The position numbers and the translations under genes are program-made. This document shows positions 16,583 to 24,802 of a DNA stretch of 64,000 nt, one piece after another. Each line of letters begins with the position of its first letter. Position 1 is the stretch's first letter. The notes under the pieces were generated by a model that saw only the letters and a program-made list of their open reading frames with translations, did not search any database and was not told the origin of the DNA. The DNA is from SIG589 sp964566175 (lineage in GTDB: Bacteria > Bacillota > Clostridia > Oscillospirales > Acutalibacteraceae), in NCBI GenBank assembly GCA_964566175.1, contig CAZMHU010000006.1, positions 1-64,000 of the forward strand. The letters are read 5' to 3'.

Positions 16583-16601
16583 TATCTACTGTCGGTTTTT
16601 T
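16567..16601. terminator. bidirectional terminator
   Basis: Arms ACCGACAGT (16571-16579) and ACTGTCGGT (16588-16596) are followed by TTTTTT and preceded by AAAA. It serves the SLOG gene on plus and the ABC exporter on minus. Confidence 0.88.
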
Positions 16602-16602
16602 G

Positions 16603-18327
16603 TTATTCTTCTCTGAACTGGAGCGAATAGAGCGACGCATAAGTGCCTCCGCGGGACAAAAGTTCATCGTGGGTGCCCTCCTCAGTCACTTTGCCACCGT
16701 CGATAACGGCAATACGGTCGGCGTTTTTAACGGTTGAAAGCCTATGCGCGACAACGATAGTCGTGCGACCCTTGCAAAGTTCGTCAAGCGCCTTTTGTAT
16801 TAAAATTTCGGTCGTGTTGTCAAGCGCACTTGTCGCCTCGTCCAAAATCAAAATCGGGGGATCTTTCAAGAAAACGCGGGCAATGCTCAGACGTTGTTTT
16901 TGACCGCCCGACAGACGTACGCCGCGCTCTCCTATTTCGGTATCGTAGCCATTGGGGAGCGACATTATATAATCGTGAATATTTGCACGCTTTGCCGCAT
17001 TTATAACGCTTTCCTCATCAGCGGCGGGATTGCCGTAAAGAATATTGTCGCGAATGCTTGAGTTGAACAAATATATATCCTGTTGAACTATGCCTATATT
17101 TTTGCGCAATGAGTCCATTTTGATATGCCTGATATCCGTTCCGTCAATCAAAATTTCTCCCTTTTCAAGGGAGTAAAAACGCGGTATCAAATGGCAAATC
17201 GTGGTTTTACCGCCGCCGCTCGGCCCGACAAGAGCAAACGTTTCGCCTTTTTTGATATCGAGGCTTATATTCTTTAAAACATCGCTCTCTTCATTATAAC
17301 CGTAGGTCACGCCTTTAAGTTCTATATGACCGTCGGCACGATTGAATGCCACAGCGCCCTCTTCGTCTCTTTCCGGTTCTGTATCCATAATTTCACAAAA
17401 GCGGGCAAAACCTGTTGCTCCATCCTGAAACTGTTCGACAAAACTTATCAGCATACGCACGGGGCTTAAAAATATGTTAATCGAAACAACAAACGCCGAA
17501 TAATCGGCAAAGTTTATTCTGCCGTTGTATAAAAACATACCGCCCGCTATGAGAATTATAACATTAAAAATCTCTGTTACAAAAGTGGTGAGCGAGTGGA
17601 ACTTTCCCATTGCCTGATAGGAGTCCTTGCGCGCTTCAACAAACTCCGCGTTTCCGCCCTCAAACTTAATCTCTTCGGCTTTCGAATTTGTAAAGGCTTT
17701 GGTAACGCGTATGCCGGAGATGCTGTTTTCAAGCGCGGCGTTTATTTTGGCGGTAGACTGACGGCTTCGCATAAAAGCATCGTGCATTTTTCCGCGCAGG
17801 GCGGCAGATATGAATATCAAAAACGGAACGCAGACAAAAATTATGAGTGTCAGCCAAACGTCGATAGTGCAAAGATAGATAAAAGATGCGATAATTGATA
17901 TTGTGGAAATAATTATATTCTCAGGGCCGTGGTGTGCGAGTTCGCTGACCTGCATTAAGTCGTTTGTCATACGGGACATAATTTTTCCCGTTTCGTGATT
18001 ATCATAAAAACTGTATGGCAGCGTTTGCAGATGCAAGAACATCTCGCTTCGCATCTGCGCCTGCATACGCACGCCCATCATATGACCTTTGTACTGAATA
18101 TAATAGTTTAAAAGCATTCGTATAACATAAATCAAAAGCAGTCCTATTCCGAATGCAATAATAAGATTATACTTTTTATTTGGAATGAGGTCATTTAACA
18201 TTTGTCTTGTTACAATCGGATAGAGAATACTCATCATAGACACAAAAAAAGACGCCAGCATATCCAGCACAAAAGTTTTCTTGTGTGGTTTATAATAACT
18301 TAAAAACCGTTTGAGCACAGGGAACAC
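16603..18327 (-). CDS. ABC exporter, fused permease and ATPase
   Basis: Half-transporter of the type IV exporter family (574 residues). Six transmembrane helices lie in about residues 15-310. The nucleotide-binding domain (about 335-570) has Walker A GPSGGGKTT, the signature LSGGQKQR, Walker B ILILDEATSALD and an H-loop VVAHRLSTV. It would work as a homodimer in the membrane. The substrate cannot be deduced, and lipid- or drug-type exporters look alike at this level. It is monocistronic, between two terminators. Confidence 0.92.
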   Translation of the reverse strand: MFPVLKRFLSYYKPHKKTFVLDMLASFFVSMMSILYPIVTRQMLNDLIPNKKYNLIIAFGIGLLLIYVIRMLLNYYIQYKGHMMGVRMQAQMRSEMFLHLQTLPYSFYDNHETGKIMSRMTNDLMQVSELAHHGPENIIISTISIIASFIYLCTIDVWLTLIIFVCVPFLIFISAALRGKMHDAFMRSRQSTAKINAALENSISGIRVTKAFTNSKAEEIKFEGGNAEFVEARKDSYQAMGKFHSLTTFVTEIFNVIILIAGGMFLYNGRINFADYSAFVVSINIFLSPVRMLISFVEQFQDGATGFARFCEIMDTEPERDEEGAVAFNRADGHIELKGVTYGYNEESDVLKNISLDIKKGETFALVGPSGGGKTTICHLIPRFYSLEKGEILIDGTDIRHIKMDSLRKNIGIVQQDIYLFNSSIRDNILYGNPAADEESVINAAKRANIHDYIMSLPNGYDTEIGERGVRLSGGQKQRLSIARVFLKDPPILILDEATSALDNTTEILIQKALDELCKGRTTIVVAHRLSTVKNADRIAVIDGGKVTEEGTHDELLSRGGTYASLYSLQFREE

Positions 18328-18365
18328 CTCATTATGAATAATATATTAAAATACTAACATAGAAA

Positions 18366-18394
18366 TTGAAAAGTGTCAACTTTTATGGTACAAT
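18366..18394 (+). promoter_or_regulatory. sigma-A promoter of citrate synthase
   Basis: TTGAAA, a 17-nt spacer and TACAAT. The start codon is 47 nt downstream with a GGGAG ribosome site. Confidence 0.6.
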
Positions 18395-18440
18395 ATACTT
18401 AAATCCATACTAGACAGATAGGTAAAGAAAGGGAGTTAAA

Positions 18441-19805
18441 ATGAAAAAATCTTATTCCGAAGTTACACCATATATCGAAGAACTTGCAAAACTTTCTTGC
18501 GATAATAATAATATAAAATCCGAAATGTACGAACAGCACCACGTAAACCGCGGTTTGCGTGATATGAACGGCAACGGCGTTGTCACCGGACTCACCGAAA
18601 TTTCAATGGTCAAAGCAAAAGAAAAAGGGCCAAACGGCGAATCCGTTCCCTGCCATGGAAAACTTTGCTACCGTGGTATTGACGTTCGCGATTTGGTTGA
18701 CGGCTTCACAAAAGAACATCGTTTCGGCTATGAAGAAGTTGCATATCTGTTGCTGTTTTCTCAACTTCCGAACAAACAACAACTCGACCGCTTTTGCGCG
18801 CAACTCTCGGACTACCGCAGTTTGCCCACGTCTTTTGTGCGTGATATGATACTCAAAGCCCCCGGCAAGGATATGATGAACGTTCTGTCCCGCAGTGTAT
18901 TGGCACTTTATGCTTATGACGACAATCCGGACGATATTTCCGTTCCGAACGTTTTAAGGCAGAGTATGCAACTTATATCGCTTTTTCCCTTGCTTTCGGT
19001 TTACGGCTATCAGTCGTTTCAGCACTATCATCAGGGAAAAAGTTTGTTTATCCATCTGCCAAAAGCGGGTCTTTCAACCGCTGAAACCGTGCTTAATATT
19101 CTGCGCGAGAGCGGCGAATACAGTCCGCTTGAGGCAAAAATTCTCGATTTGGCACTTGTTCTCCACGCAGAACACGGCGGCGGAAACAACTCGACATTTA
19201 CCACACACGTTGTAACCTCGTCGGGCACCGATACATATTCATCGGTTGCGGCGGCACTCGGCTCTCTCAAAGGCCCTCGCCACGGCGGTGCGAACATTAA
19301 AGTTGTGCGTATGTTCGAAGATATGCAGGCAAACGTAAACACAAAGGATAAAGGCGCGGTTAAAGATTATCTTGTAAAACTGCTTGAAAAACAGGCGTTT
19401 GACAAGGCAGGTTTGATATACGGAATGGGTCACGCAATATACTCCCTTTCCGACCCGCGTGCCGATATCTTGCAAAGTTGCGCCAAGGCTTTGGCTGTGG
19501 AAAAAGGCTACGATGAAGAATATGCGCTTTATGAGTCGGTTGCCGAAATGGCGCCGGAAATCATTTCCGAAAAGCGCAAAATGTATAAGGGTGTCAGCCC
19601 CAATGTCGACTTCTATTCCGGCCTTATTTATAAAATGCTCGAACTGCCGTGTGAGTTGTTTACACCGCTCTTTGCCATATCCCGCATAGCGGGTTGGAGC
19701 GCACACCGCATTGAGGAAATTCAAAACGCCGGCAAGATAATCCGTCCGGCATATATCAACGTCAAAGAAGAAAGAGAATATAAAAGTCTTGATGAAAGAC
19801 AGTAG
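18441..19805 (+). CDS. gltA: citrate synthase (citrate/2-methylcitrate synthase family)
   Basis: Condenses acetyl-CoA with oxaloacetate to citrate (454 residues). Catalytic elements are visible: LHAEHGGGNNS (first His), GMGHAIYSLSDPRA (second His) and SPNVDFYSG (Asp). The RHGGANIK segment also matches. It has an N-terminal extension of about 50 residues before the conserved CYRGIDVRDL region, as in other clostridial forms. No aconitase or isocitrate dehydrogenase lies nearby. A role in glutamate supply is the usual use in fermenters and is inference here. It has its own promoter and a strong terminator. Confidence 0.93.
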   Translation: MKKSYSEVTPYIEELAKLSCDNNNIKSEMYEQHHVNRGLRDMNGNGVVTGLTEISMVKAKEKGPNGESVPCHGKLCYRGIDVRDLVDGFTKEHRFGYEEVAYLLLFSQLPNKQQLDRFCAQLSDYRSLPTSFVRDMILKAPGKDMMNVLSRSVLALYAYDDNPDDISVPNVLRQSMQLISLFPLLSVYGYQSFQHYHQGKSLFIHLPKAGLSTAETVLNILRESGEYSPLEAKILDLALVLHAEHGGGNNSTFTTHVVTSSGTDTYSSVAAALGSLKGPRHGGANIKVVRMFEDMQANVNTKDKGAVKDYLVKLLEKQAFDKAGLIYGMGHAIYSLSDPRADILQSCAKALAVEKGYDEEYALYESVAEMAPEIISEKRKMYKGVSPNVDFYSGLIYKMLELPCELFTPLFAISRIAGWSAHRIEEIQNAGKIIRPAYINVKEEREYKSLDERQ

Positions 19806-19810
19806 AAAGA

Positions 19811-19838
19811 AAGAGTACGGAAGTCCGTACTCTTTTTT
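19811..19838. terminator. bidirectional terminator
   Basis: GAGTACGG and CCGTACTC arms separated by AAGT, flanked by A-rich and T-rich runs. It separates citrate synthase from the convergent MocR gene. Confidence 0.9.
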
Positions 19839-21189
19839 ATCCGAAATTTGATTTTAAAACCGCGCTTAAACTCTGCACTGCGGCGGGAATATCCTCTTCG
19901 CTTATGCCGGCGAAACAAAGCCTGATCGCGCCCCTCTCTTTATGTTCCATAAGCCGTATTCCGTTTCTTTCGGCGGCGGCGCAGATATCCTCGCTTGCGG
20001 CGTCGATATCGGTATACAGGACGGCGATCAGGGAAGACTCGAAAATTTTAAGACTGCGAATGCACTGCAACCGCTCGGAGAGTTCACGGCAGAGGGTTTG
20101 GCTTTTGGCATAATAAATTCGGCGAAGACGGCGAAGATGTTTCTCCAGCGCACCGCTTTCGATATATTCCGCCAATGCCAACTGTTCAATTTTTCCGCAG
20201 GTTTGGTTATAGCCGTTAAGCCTTTCTTTAAAACGGTCGCACAAAGATTGCGGCAGAACGGTATAGGCTATTCGCACCGAGGGCAAAAGCAGTTTTGAAA
20301 AACTTCCTATATAGACTGTTTTTTCGGGAAGCGTGCCCTGAAAAGAGGGGACAGTGTGGGCGGTGTAACGCAACTCGCCGTTGTAATCGTCCTCGATAAT
20401 AAGGTGTTCCCCGCTTTCTGCCCAGTCGGCATATGCACCGCGCCTTTTCGAAAGCGCATTAACATTTATTTTGGAAAGTGCCGACGGCATTAAAAAGAGA
20501 ATATCGCTTTTGCTTTCGTAAAGTCCCTCTGACGTCGCTCCGCTAGAATCGGTAGGGAGAATTTTCGTTTCTATTCCGTAATCGCAAAAAATGCGTTCTG
20601 CGGTTTTAAACCCGCCGCCGTCAATGCCGACGGTACAGTTTCGCCCCGTGAGCGAACAAAGAATATGCAACAGCGGGTCAACTCCCGCTCCGATTATAAT
20701 ATTATCGGCAGTCGCGCGCACGCCACGCGCTTTATAAGAGTACGCCGCCAACGCCTCGCGCAGTCGCCTTTCACCCTGCGGGTCGCCATAGGAATTGAGT
20801 TCTTCGTTGTTCCATAAAACCGAACGCACAAGTTTTTTCCAAAGTGCCGTATCAGACGCCGCACTGTCGGTACTGCGACTGGAAAAATCGTATTTCGGTG
20901 TGGGTTTTTCGGCGGACGGCAAAACCGTTTTATCGGGCAAAGCAGACACCCCTCTGACAAAATATCCACGTTGCGGAAGGCTCTCCGCAAGACCTTCGAT
21001 ACAAAGTCTAGAATAGGCATTTTCAACAGTGGTACGGCTGACCGAGAGTTGCGCCGCCGCCTCTCGCACAGAGGGCAGTTTTTCACCCCTCTTTATTGCG
21101 CCGCATTCAACAGCGGCCTTTATTTTCTCATAAATCGAGCGATACAGTACGTCCTCGCGGTTATCCGGTTCCAAAAAATCCAACAGCAT
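19837..21189 (-). CDS. MocR/PdxR-type regulator (GntR winged helix fused to aminotransferase fold)
   Basis: Transcription factor of 450 residues. The N-terminal GntR winged helix (about residues 10-80) contains KLPSVREAAAQLSVSRTTVE. The large C-terminal domain has the fold-type I aminotransferase layout, with IIEDDYNGELRY and the PLP-binding lysine Lys299 in GSFSKLLLPSVR. Such proteins sense pyridoxal phosphate or a PLP-amino acid adduct. It is transcribed divergently from an ECF transporter S component across 112 bp, so the transporter is its probable target and vitamin B6 the probable signal; both are inference. Confidence 0.9.
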   Translation of the reverse strand: MLLDFLEPDNREDVLYRSIYEKIKAAVECGAIKRGEKLPSVREAAAQLSVSRTTVENAYSRLCIEGLAESLPQRGYFVRGVSALPDKTVLPSAEKPTPKYDFSSRSTDSAASDTALWKKLVRSVLWNNEELNSYGDPQGERRLREALAAYSYKARGVRATADNIIIGAGVDPLLHILCSLTGRNCTVGIDGGGFKTAERIFCDYGIETKILPTDSSGATSEGLYESKSDILFLMPSALSKINVNALSKRRGAYADWAESGEHLIIEDDYNGELRYTAHTVPSFQGTLPEKTVYIGSFSKLLLPSVRIAYTVLPQSLCDRFKERLNGYNQTCGKIEQLALAEYIESGALEKHLRRLRRIYYAKSQTLCRELSERLQCIRSLKIFESSLIAVLYTDIDAASEDICAAAERNGIRLMEHKERGAIRLCFAGISEEDIPAAVQSLSAVLKSNFG

Positions 21190-21225
21190 AACATCTGTCC
21201 TTTCAAAAAAGATTAAAACTGGCTA

Positions 21226-21254
21226 TTTATAAGCGGACACTTTGCTGATAGAAT
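21226..21254 (+). promoter_or_regulatory. promoter of the ECF S component, in the shared regulatory region
   Basis: TTTATA, a 17-nt spacer and TAGAAT, with the extended -10 dinucleotide TG. It sits in the 112-bp gap between the MocR regulator and its likely target. Confidence 0.4.
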
Positions 21255-21301
21255 ATTAACACCAAAACAGAACAAAAGCAATACCCTTTGGAGGTTTTAT
21301 T

Positions 21302-22033
21302 ATGTTTTTCGGAAAGATGACCAACCATCAAAGAACAGTCAACATAACGCTTATCGCACTTTTTGCGGCAATCAGTTATATTTCGCTTGTGCTGTTTTTC
21401 TTTCCCTTTGCCCATATGTTTATCCACTTCGGAAATTTGGTGGTCGTGACGGCGTCACTGCTTATAGGCGGCTGGCAGGGCGGACTTGCGGGTTCAATCG
21501 GAATGGGACTTTACGATATACTTAACGGACATATCGACTCCGCACCGAAAACTTTTTTGCTGAAATTTTTAATAGGACTCACGGTGGGTCTTGTTTATAA
21601 CTTCTTCAAGACCCGCAAAAAATATCCCTCAACCGCGCTGTTTATCTCGGGCGGAACGGCACTTTTAATGGCAGCTGCAATGGCTGTGCGAATGATTTTG
21701 CTTCACACCGCGGGAAAGAGCGCCGTGCTTTGCCCGCTATTCGCGGTAATCGGTGTACTGTGCGTCGTCTTTGCGCTTTTGAAAAACCGTCTTTCGACGA
21801 AAACGGCATCAGCTGTTGTCGGTGCGTCAAGCGGAATGCTTATAAACATTGCGGGAGAGTTTTTGTGGAAGGTCGTTCAGTTTGTAATTGCGGGTTCGAA
21901 TTTTTCCGCCGCTGTTACCGCGTCACTCTTAGCGCAAAGTTCAACCCTTATAAACGCCGGAATTGCAGTTGTCGGCGGTGTTTTGCTTTTCGGACTGCTT
22001 GAAAAACCTTTTTCGAAAATAACGGATAAATAA
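21302..22033 (+). CDS. ECF transporter S component
   Basis: Membrane substrate-binding subunit of an energy-coupling-factor vitamin transporter (243 residues). About six hydrophobic helices are visible. The region HFGNLVVVTASLLIGGWQGGLAG and the nearby SIGMGLYDIL match the S-component family. The shared EcfA/EcfT module is not in this window. Divergent pairing with a MocR regulator suggests a B6 vitamer as substrate (PdxU-like), inferred from context only. GGAGG lies 8 nt before the ATG, and a strong terminator follows. Confidence 0.82.
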   Translation: MFFGKMTNHQRTVNITLIALFAAISYISLVLFFFPFAHMFIHFGNLVVVTASLLIGGWQGGLAGSIGMGLYDILNGHIDSAPKTFLLKFLIGLTVGLVYNFFKTRKKYPSTALFISGGTALLMAAAMAVRMILLHTAGKSAVLCPLFAVIGVLCVVFALLKNRLSTKTASAVVGASSGMLINIAGEFLWKVVQFVIAGSNFSAAVTASLLAQSSTLINAGIAVVGGVLLFGLLEKPFSKITDK

Positions 22034-22050
22034 ATTATATACTAAAAGAA

Positions 22051-22083
22051 AAACCGCAGGTCAAGCCTGCGGTTTTCGTTTTT
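22051..22083. terminator. terminator between the ECF gene and licB
   Basis: 10-bp stem AAACCGCAGG/CCTGCGGTTT with a 5-nt loop, followed by TCGTTTTT. It also faces the end of licB on the minus strand. Confidence 0.88.
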
Positions 22084-23023
22084 ATGCGGATTTCTTCTTG
22101 AAATATTCTTTCGGGTCTGCGGCGGCAACCAAAGAGCCTAAAACTATTACGATACCGCAAATTACACTCTTTACGTCCGGAAGCGTACTAACGAGTATCA
22201 GCGAGAATACAATAGACCAAGCGGAATATGTAATATTAAGTGCCATCGCCTTTGTTGCGCCTATACCGGCAATCGCTTTGTAGTAGAAAATATAGGATGC
22301 CGTTCCGAAGAGTGCGGAAATGAGAATTACGAGTGTTGCCTTGTTTGCGACAATATCAAGCGTGAAGCCCCAACCCTTGAGAGCGGTTATGATAACAATT
22401 CCGTAGAAGAGCGCAGAAGTCAACTGTCTTATTTGCAATGCGTGCTCGTCGGTTATGTTAGGGTCTTTCATTCCGTAGGAAACGATAACAGCCTCTGCCG
22501 CCCAGCCTACACAGCAAATTCCGGCACAGATAAATCCGAGAAGTGCGTTTTTCATTTCACCCGAGTCGGCACCGGGGGTGTAACCCATAATTATTATGGC
22601 AAAGATACTCACAAGAAGACCTACAAGTTGAACAGGTTTCATCTTTTCTTTTAAGAAAATATAGGAAAGGACTGCGCCGAGAGCGGGGAAGAATGCGGAA
22701 ATTATCGCAGTGTATGCCGGCCCGATATAATTTATTGCGGCAACATAACCCGACATTCCGATAGGGCCGCCGAGAAGCGCGCCGAGAATGATAAACTTTC
22801 CGCTTTTTGTTTTAAGCGCACGCAGAACGTTTTTGTACTGCTTTTTTATTCCCATATAAATAAGCATCCAAATTGACGAACAGGCGTCGTGTAAAAAGGT
22901 GCTTACGAAAGGTGCTAAGAAAATTGCCTGCTCGGTTGATACAAAGGGAGCCATTGCGAGCGCAATGCCCAAAATTACGGTATCCAATCCCCAAAGGATA
23001 CCTGCGGTTAATCCTGTAAACAT
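22082..23023 (-). CDS. licB: LicB-like choline permease (DMT/EamA superfamily)
   Basis: Ten-helix membrane transporter of the drug/metabolite superfamily (313 residues) with two EamA repeats. It opens FTGLTAGILWGLDTVILG and has the LGGPIGMSGYVAAINYIGPAYTA segment at the end of the first repeat, which fits LicB rather than a generic exporter. LicB imports choline in pneumococcus and Haemophilus. It lies 3 nt after licA in a tight licCA-licC-licA-licB operon, and this context is the main support for choline as substrate. GGAGGAATAATT precedes the ATG. Confidence 0.85.
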   Translation of the reverse strand: MFTGLTAGILWGLDTVILGIALAMAPFVSTEQAIFLAPFVSTFLHDACSSIWMLIYMGIKKQYKNVLRALKTKSGKFIILGALLGGPIGMSGYVAAINYIGPAYTAIISAFFPALGAVLSYIFLKEKMKPVQLVGLLVSIFAIIIMGYTPGADSGEMKNALLGFICAGICCVGWAAEAVIVSYGMKDPNITDEHALQIRQLTSALFYGIVIITALKGWGFTLDIVANKATLVILISALFGTASYIFYYKAIAGIGATKAMALNITYSAWSIVFSLILVSTLPDVKSVICGIVIVLGSLVAAADPKEYFKKKSA

Positions 23024-23026
23024 AAA

Positions 23027-23929
23027 TTATTCCTCCGTTACAAAGTTTTTAATATTTTGCTTTAATCGGTCATAACGTTCTGCGGCATATTGCTCCATTT
23101 CGTCTCCGTCAAACGGAACACGGGTCTTGCCCCAAAGTGTCCAAAGATAATCAAGATACAACTTGTTTGCCAAGAAACGCTCACGGTCAAGGGCGGTCGG
23201 CTCTTTACCGAGATATTTATAGAGCAGGAGCGTGTCTTCGCTATCACCGAAGTCAGCCTCAATCGAAACGTCTGCCAAATCCCACATACCATCGTTCATT
23301 CCGGCATATTCCCAGTCGATAAGATACATCTTGCCGTCGCCGTATACCCAGTTTTCACAAAGCGGGTCGTTGTGACATGGGACCGGTTTTGCCACACCCT
23401 TGCTGTCAAGACGTGCCTTAATATCCATAACGCGCTGTTTTATCTCGGCATAATCGTCATACATCGGAACGTTGTTGCCGTTTATGATATTCTCATACTG
23501 TTCTGCCATCGCAAAAACTTCAAACGGAACTTTGGTATCAACACCGCAGGTATGAAGAATTTTAAGATTTTCTGCCGCCAAGGCAATCATTTTCGGGTCT
23601 TTGAGTGTCTCTTTCGACATCGTCTGTGCGTTTGTGATAAAGCGTGTTACCTTTGCGCCATCCTCGCCGAAATAGAGCAGTTCGGCATCTATTCCGAGTT
23701 TGCAAGCGAGTTCGGTGCTGACCTTTTCGTCGCCACGGCATATCATATCCTCTGTGCCCTCACCCGGCAATCGCACAACATACTTTTCGCCGTTTTCAAG
23801 CAAAACCTCATATGTGTGGTTGGTGAGTCCGCCCATTCTTGCGATATCGGAAACGGCATCTGTACCGAACACCTGTTTTACAAGCGATTTTACTTTCGGA
23901 ATATCGCTCTTTACGAGTTCTCTTGCCAT
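23027..23929 (-). CDS. licA: choline kinase LicA
   Basis: Cytoplasmic ATP-dependent kinase that phosphorylates imported choline (300 residues). The N-lobe carries MGGLTNHTYEV and KYVVRLPGEGTE, the glycine-rich loop and catalytic Lys region. The catalytic loop is HNDPLCENWVY (HxDxxxxN), and the metal-binding motif is LIDWEYAGMND. These match the LicA/choline-ethanolamine kinase family. It lies 1 nt after licC and 3 nt before licB. An AAGGAGA ribosome site precedes the ATG. It is a paralogue of the C-terminal half of the fusion protein encoded upstream. Confidence 0.92.
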   Translation of the reverse strand: MARELVKSDIPKVKSLVKQVFGTDAVSDIARMGGLTNHTYEVLLENGEKYVVRLPGEGTEDMICRGDEKVSTELACKLGIDAELLYFGEDGAKVTRFITNAQTMSKETLKDPKMIALAAENLKILHTCGVDTKVPFEVFAMAEQYENIINGNNVPMYDDYAEIKQRVMDIKARLDSKGVAKPVPCHNDPLCENWVYGDGKMYLIDWEYAGMNDGMWDLADVSIEADFGDSEDTLLLYKYLGKEPTALDRERFLANKLYLDYLWTLWGKTRVPFDGDEMEQYAAERYDRLKQNIKNFVTEE

Positions 23930-23930
23930 T

Positions 23931-24800
23931 TTAAAGTCTCCTTAGTTTCTTCTCTTCGTACGAATATTTATAATATCCGCCGTTTACGCAAAACTTAAAG
24001 CCCGCGGCGGCGTTGTTGCCGTCTTTATACGCCGTAACATCGGTTATATCGCTCTCGGCGCAACCGAGTTCCTTTGCGGCATTTGCGAGCAATACCGAGC
24101 GGGTATTTGCAATATACGAACCGTCAAATTCTCTCAGTTCGTCAAGGGTATCAAACTCGAATATCACGTCGGAAGAGTATTTTCTGATTTTAAGTTTCAG
24201 TTCGTCTATGTGATCAATATATATGCTCTCCCAAAGTTTGTCTGCGGTTTCGGGAAGGTCGTATTCCGCAGCGAGAATTTTTTTGAATTTTTCGCTGAAC
24301 TCACTGCTCCAAAAAACGTGACCGAGCATATACCACGCGTTTTTGCCGCCGATTTTAACATCGGTAACAACGCCGTCCTCGTCACTCTCCATACACCACT
24401 CTTTGGTTTCGCCGTCGGCATAGACAGCGGCATAATAACTGTCATCGACACACTTCTCAAACGGATTTTCAGAAAAATAATTATCGGCAGAGCAGATATA
24501 AGTGTTTTTAAGATAATCTCGCACTGCCCAAATGCTTGCGTTGTTGTTGCGGGTCAAATAATCTTTATTTTCAACAATCTTTATCCCGAACTTTTCGCGA
24601 AGATAATCAAACTGTTCGCCCTTGTATCCGACAACGACGATTATTTCGGGCACGCCTGCCTCTCTAAGTTGGCGAATTTGGCGTTCTATAAGCACTTCAC
24701 CTTTAACCTCGATAAGCGCTTTCGGGCGTTCATACGAGAGCGGGGCAAAGCGACTTGATGTTCCCGCCGCCATTATGACAGCATTATCAACAGCAAACAT
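23931..24800 (-). CDS. licC: CTP:phosphocholine cytidylyltransferase LicC
   Basis: Nucleotidyltransferase predicted to make CDP-choline from phosphocholine and CTP (289 residues). The N-terminal signature AVIMAAGTSSRFAPLS, then KALIEVKGEVLIERQIRQL, VGYKGEQFDYL and CSADNYFSENPF, follow LicC closely. Beyond the usual cytidylyltransferase length of about 230 residues it has a C-terminal extension of about 60 residues (from about residue 225) that I do not recognise. A similar extension links the two enzyme domains in the upstream fusion. It lies 2 nt after that fusion gene, with GGAGGAATAAAA before the ATG. Confidence 0.9.
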   Translation of the reverse strand: MFAVDNAVIMAAGTSSRFAPLSYERPKALIEVKGEVLIERQIRQLREAGVPEIIVVVGYKGEQFDYLREKFGIKIVENKDYLTRNNNASIWAVRDYLKNTYICSADNYFSENPFEKCVDDSYYAAVYADGETKEWCMESDEDGVVTDVKIGGKNAWYMLGHVFWSSEFSEKFKKILAAEYDLPETADKLWESIYIDHIDELKLKIRKYSSDVIFEFDTLDELREFDGSYIANTRSVLLANAAKELGCAESDITDVTAYKDGNNAAAGFKFCVNGGYYKYSYEEKKLRRL

Positions 24801-24802
24801 TT

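Noticed and set aside
23090..23998. Plus-strand open frame of 302 codons opposite licA
   Set aside because: licA on the minus strand has clear kinase motifs and a ribosome site; the antisense frame has neither.
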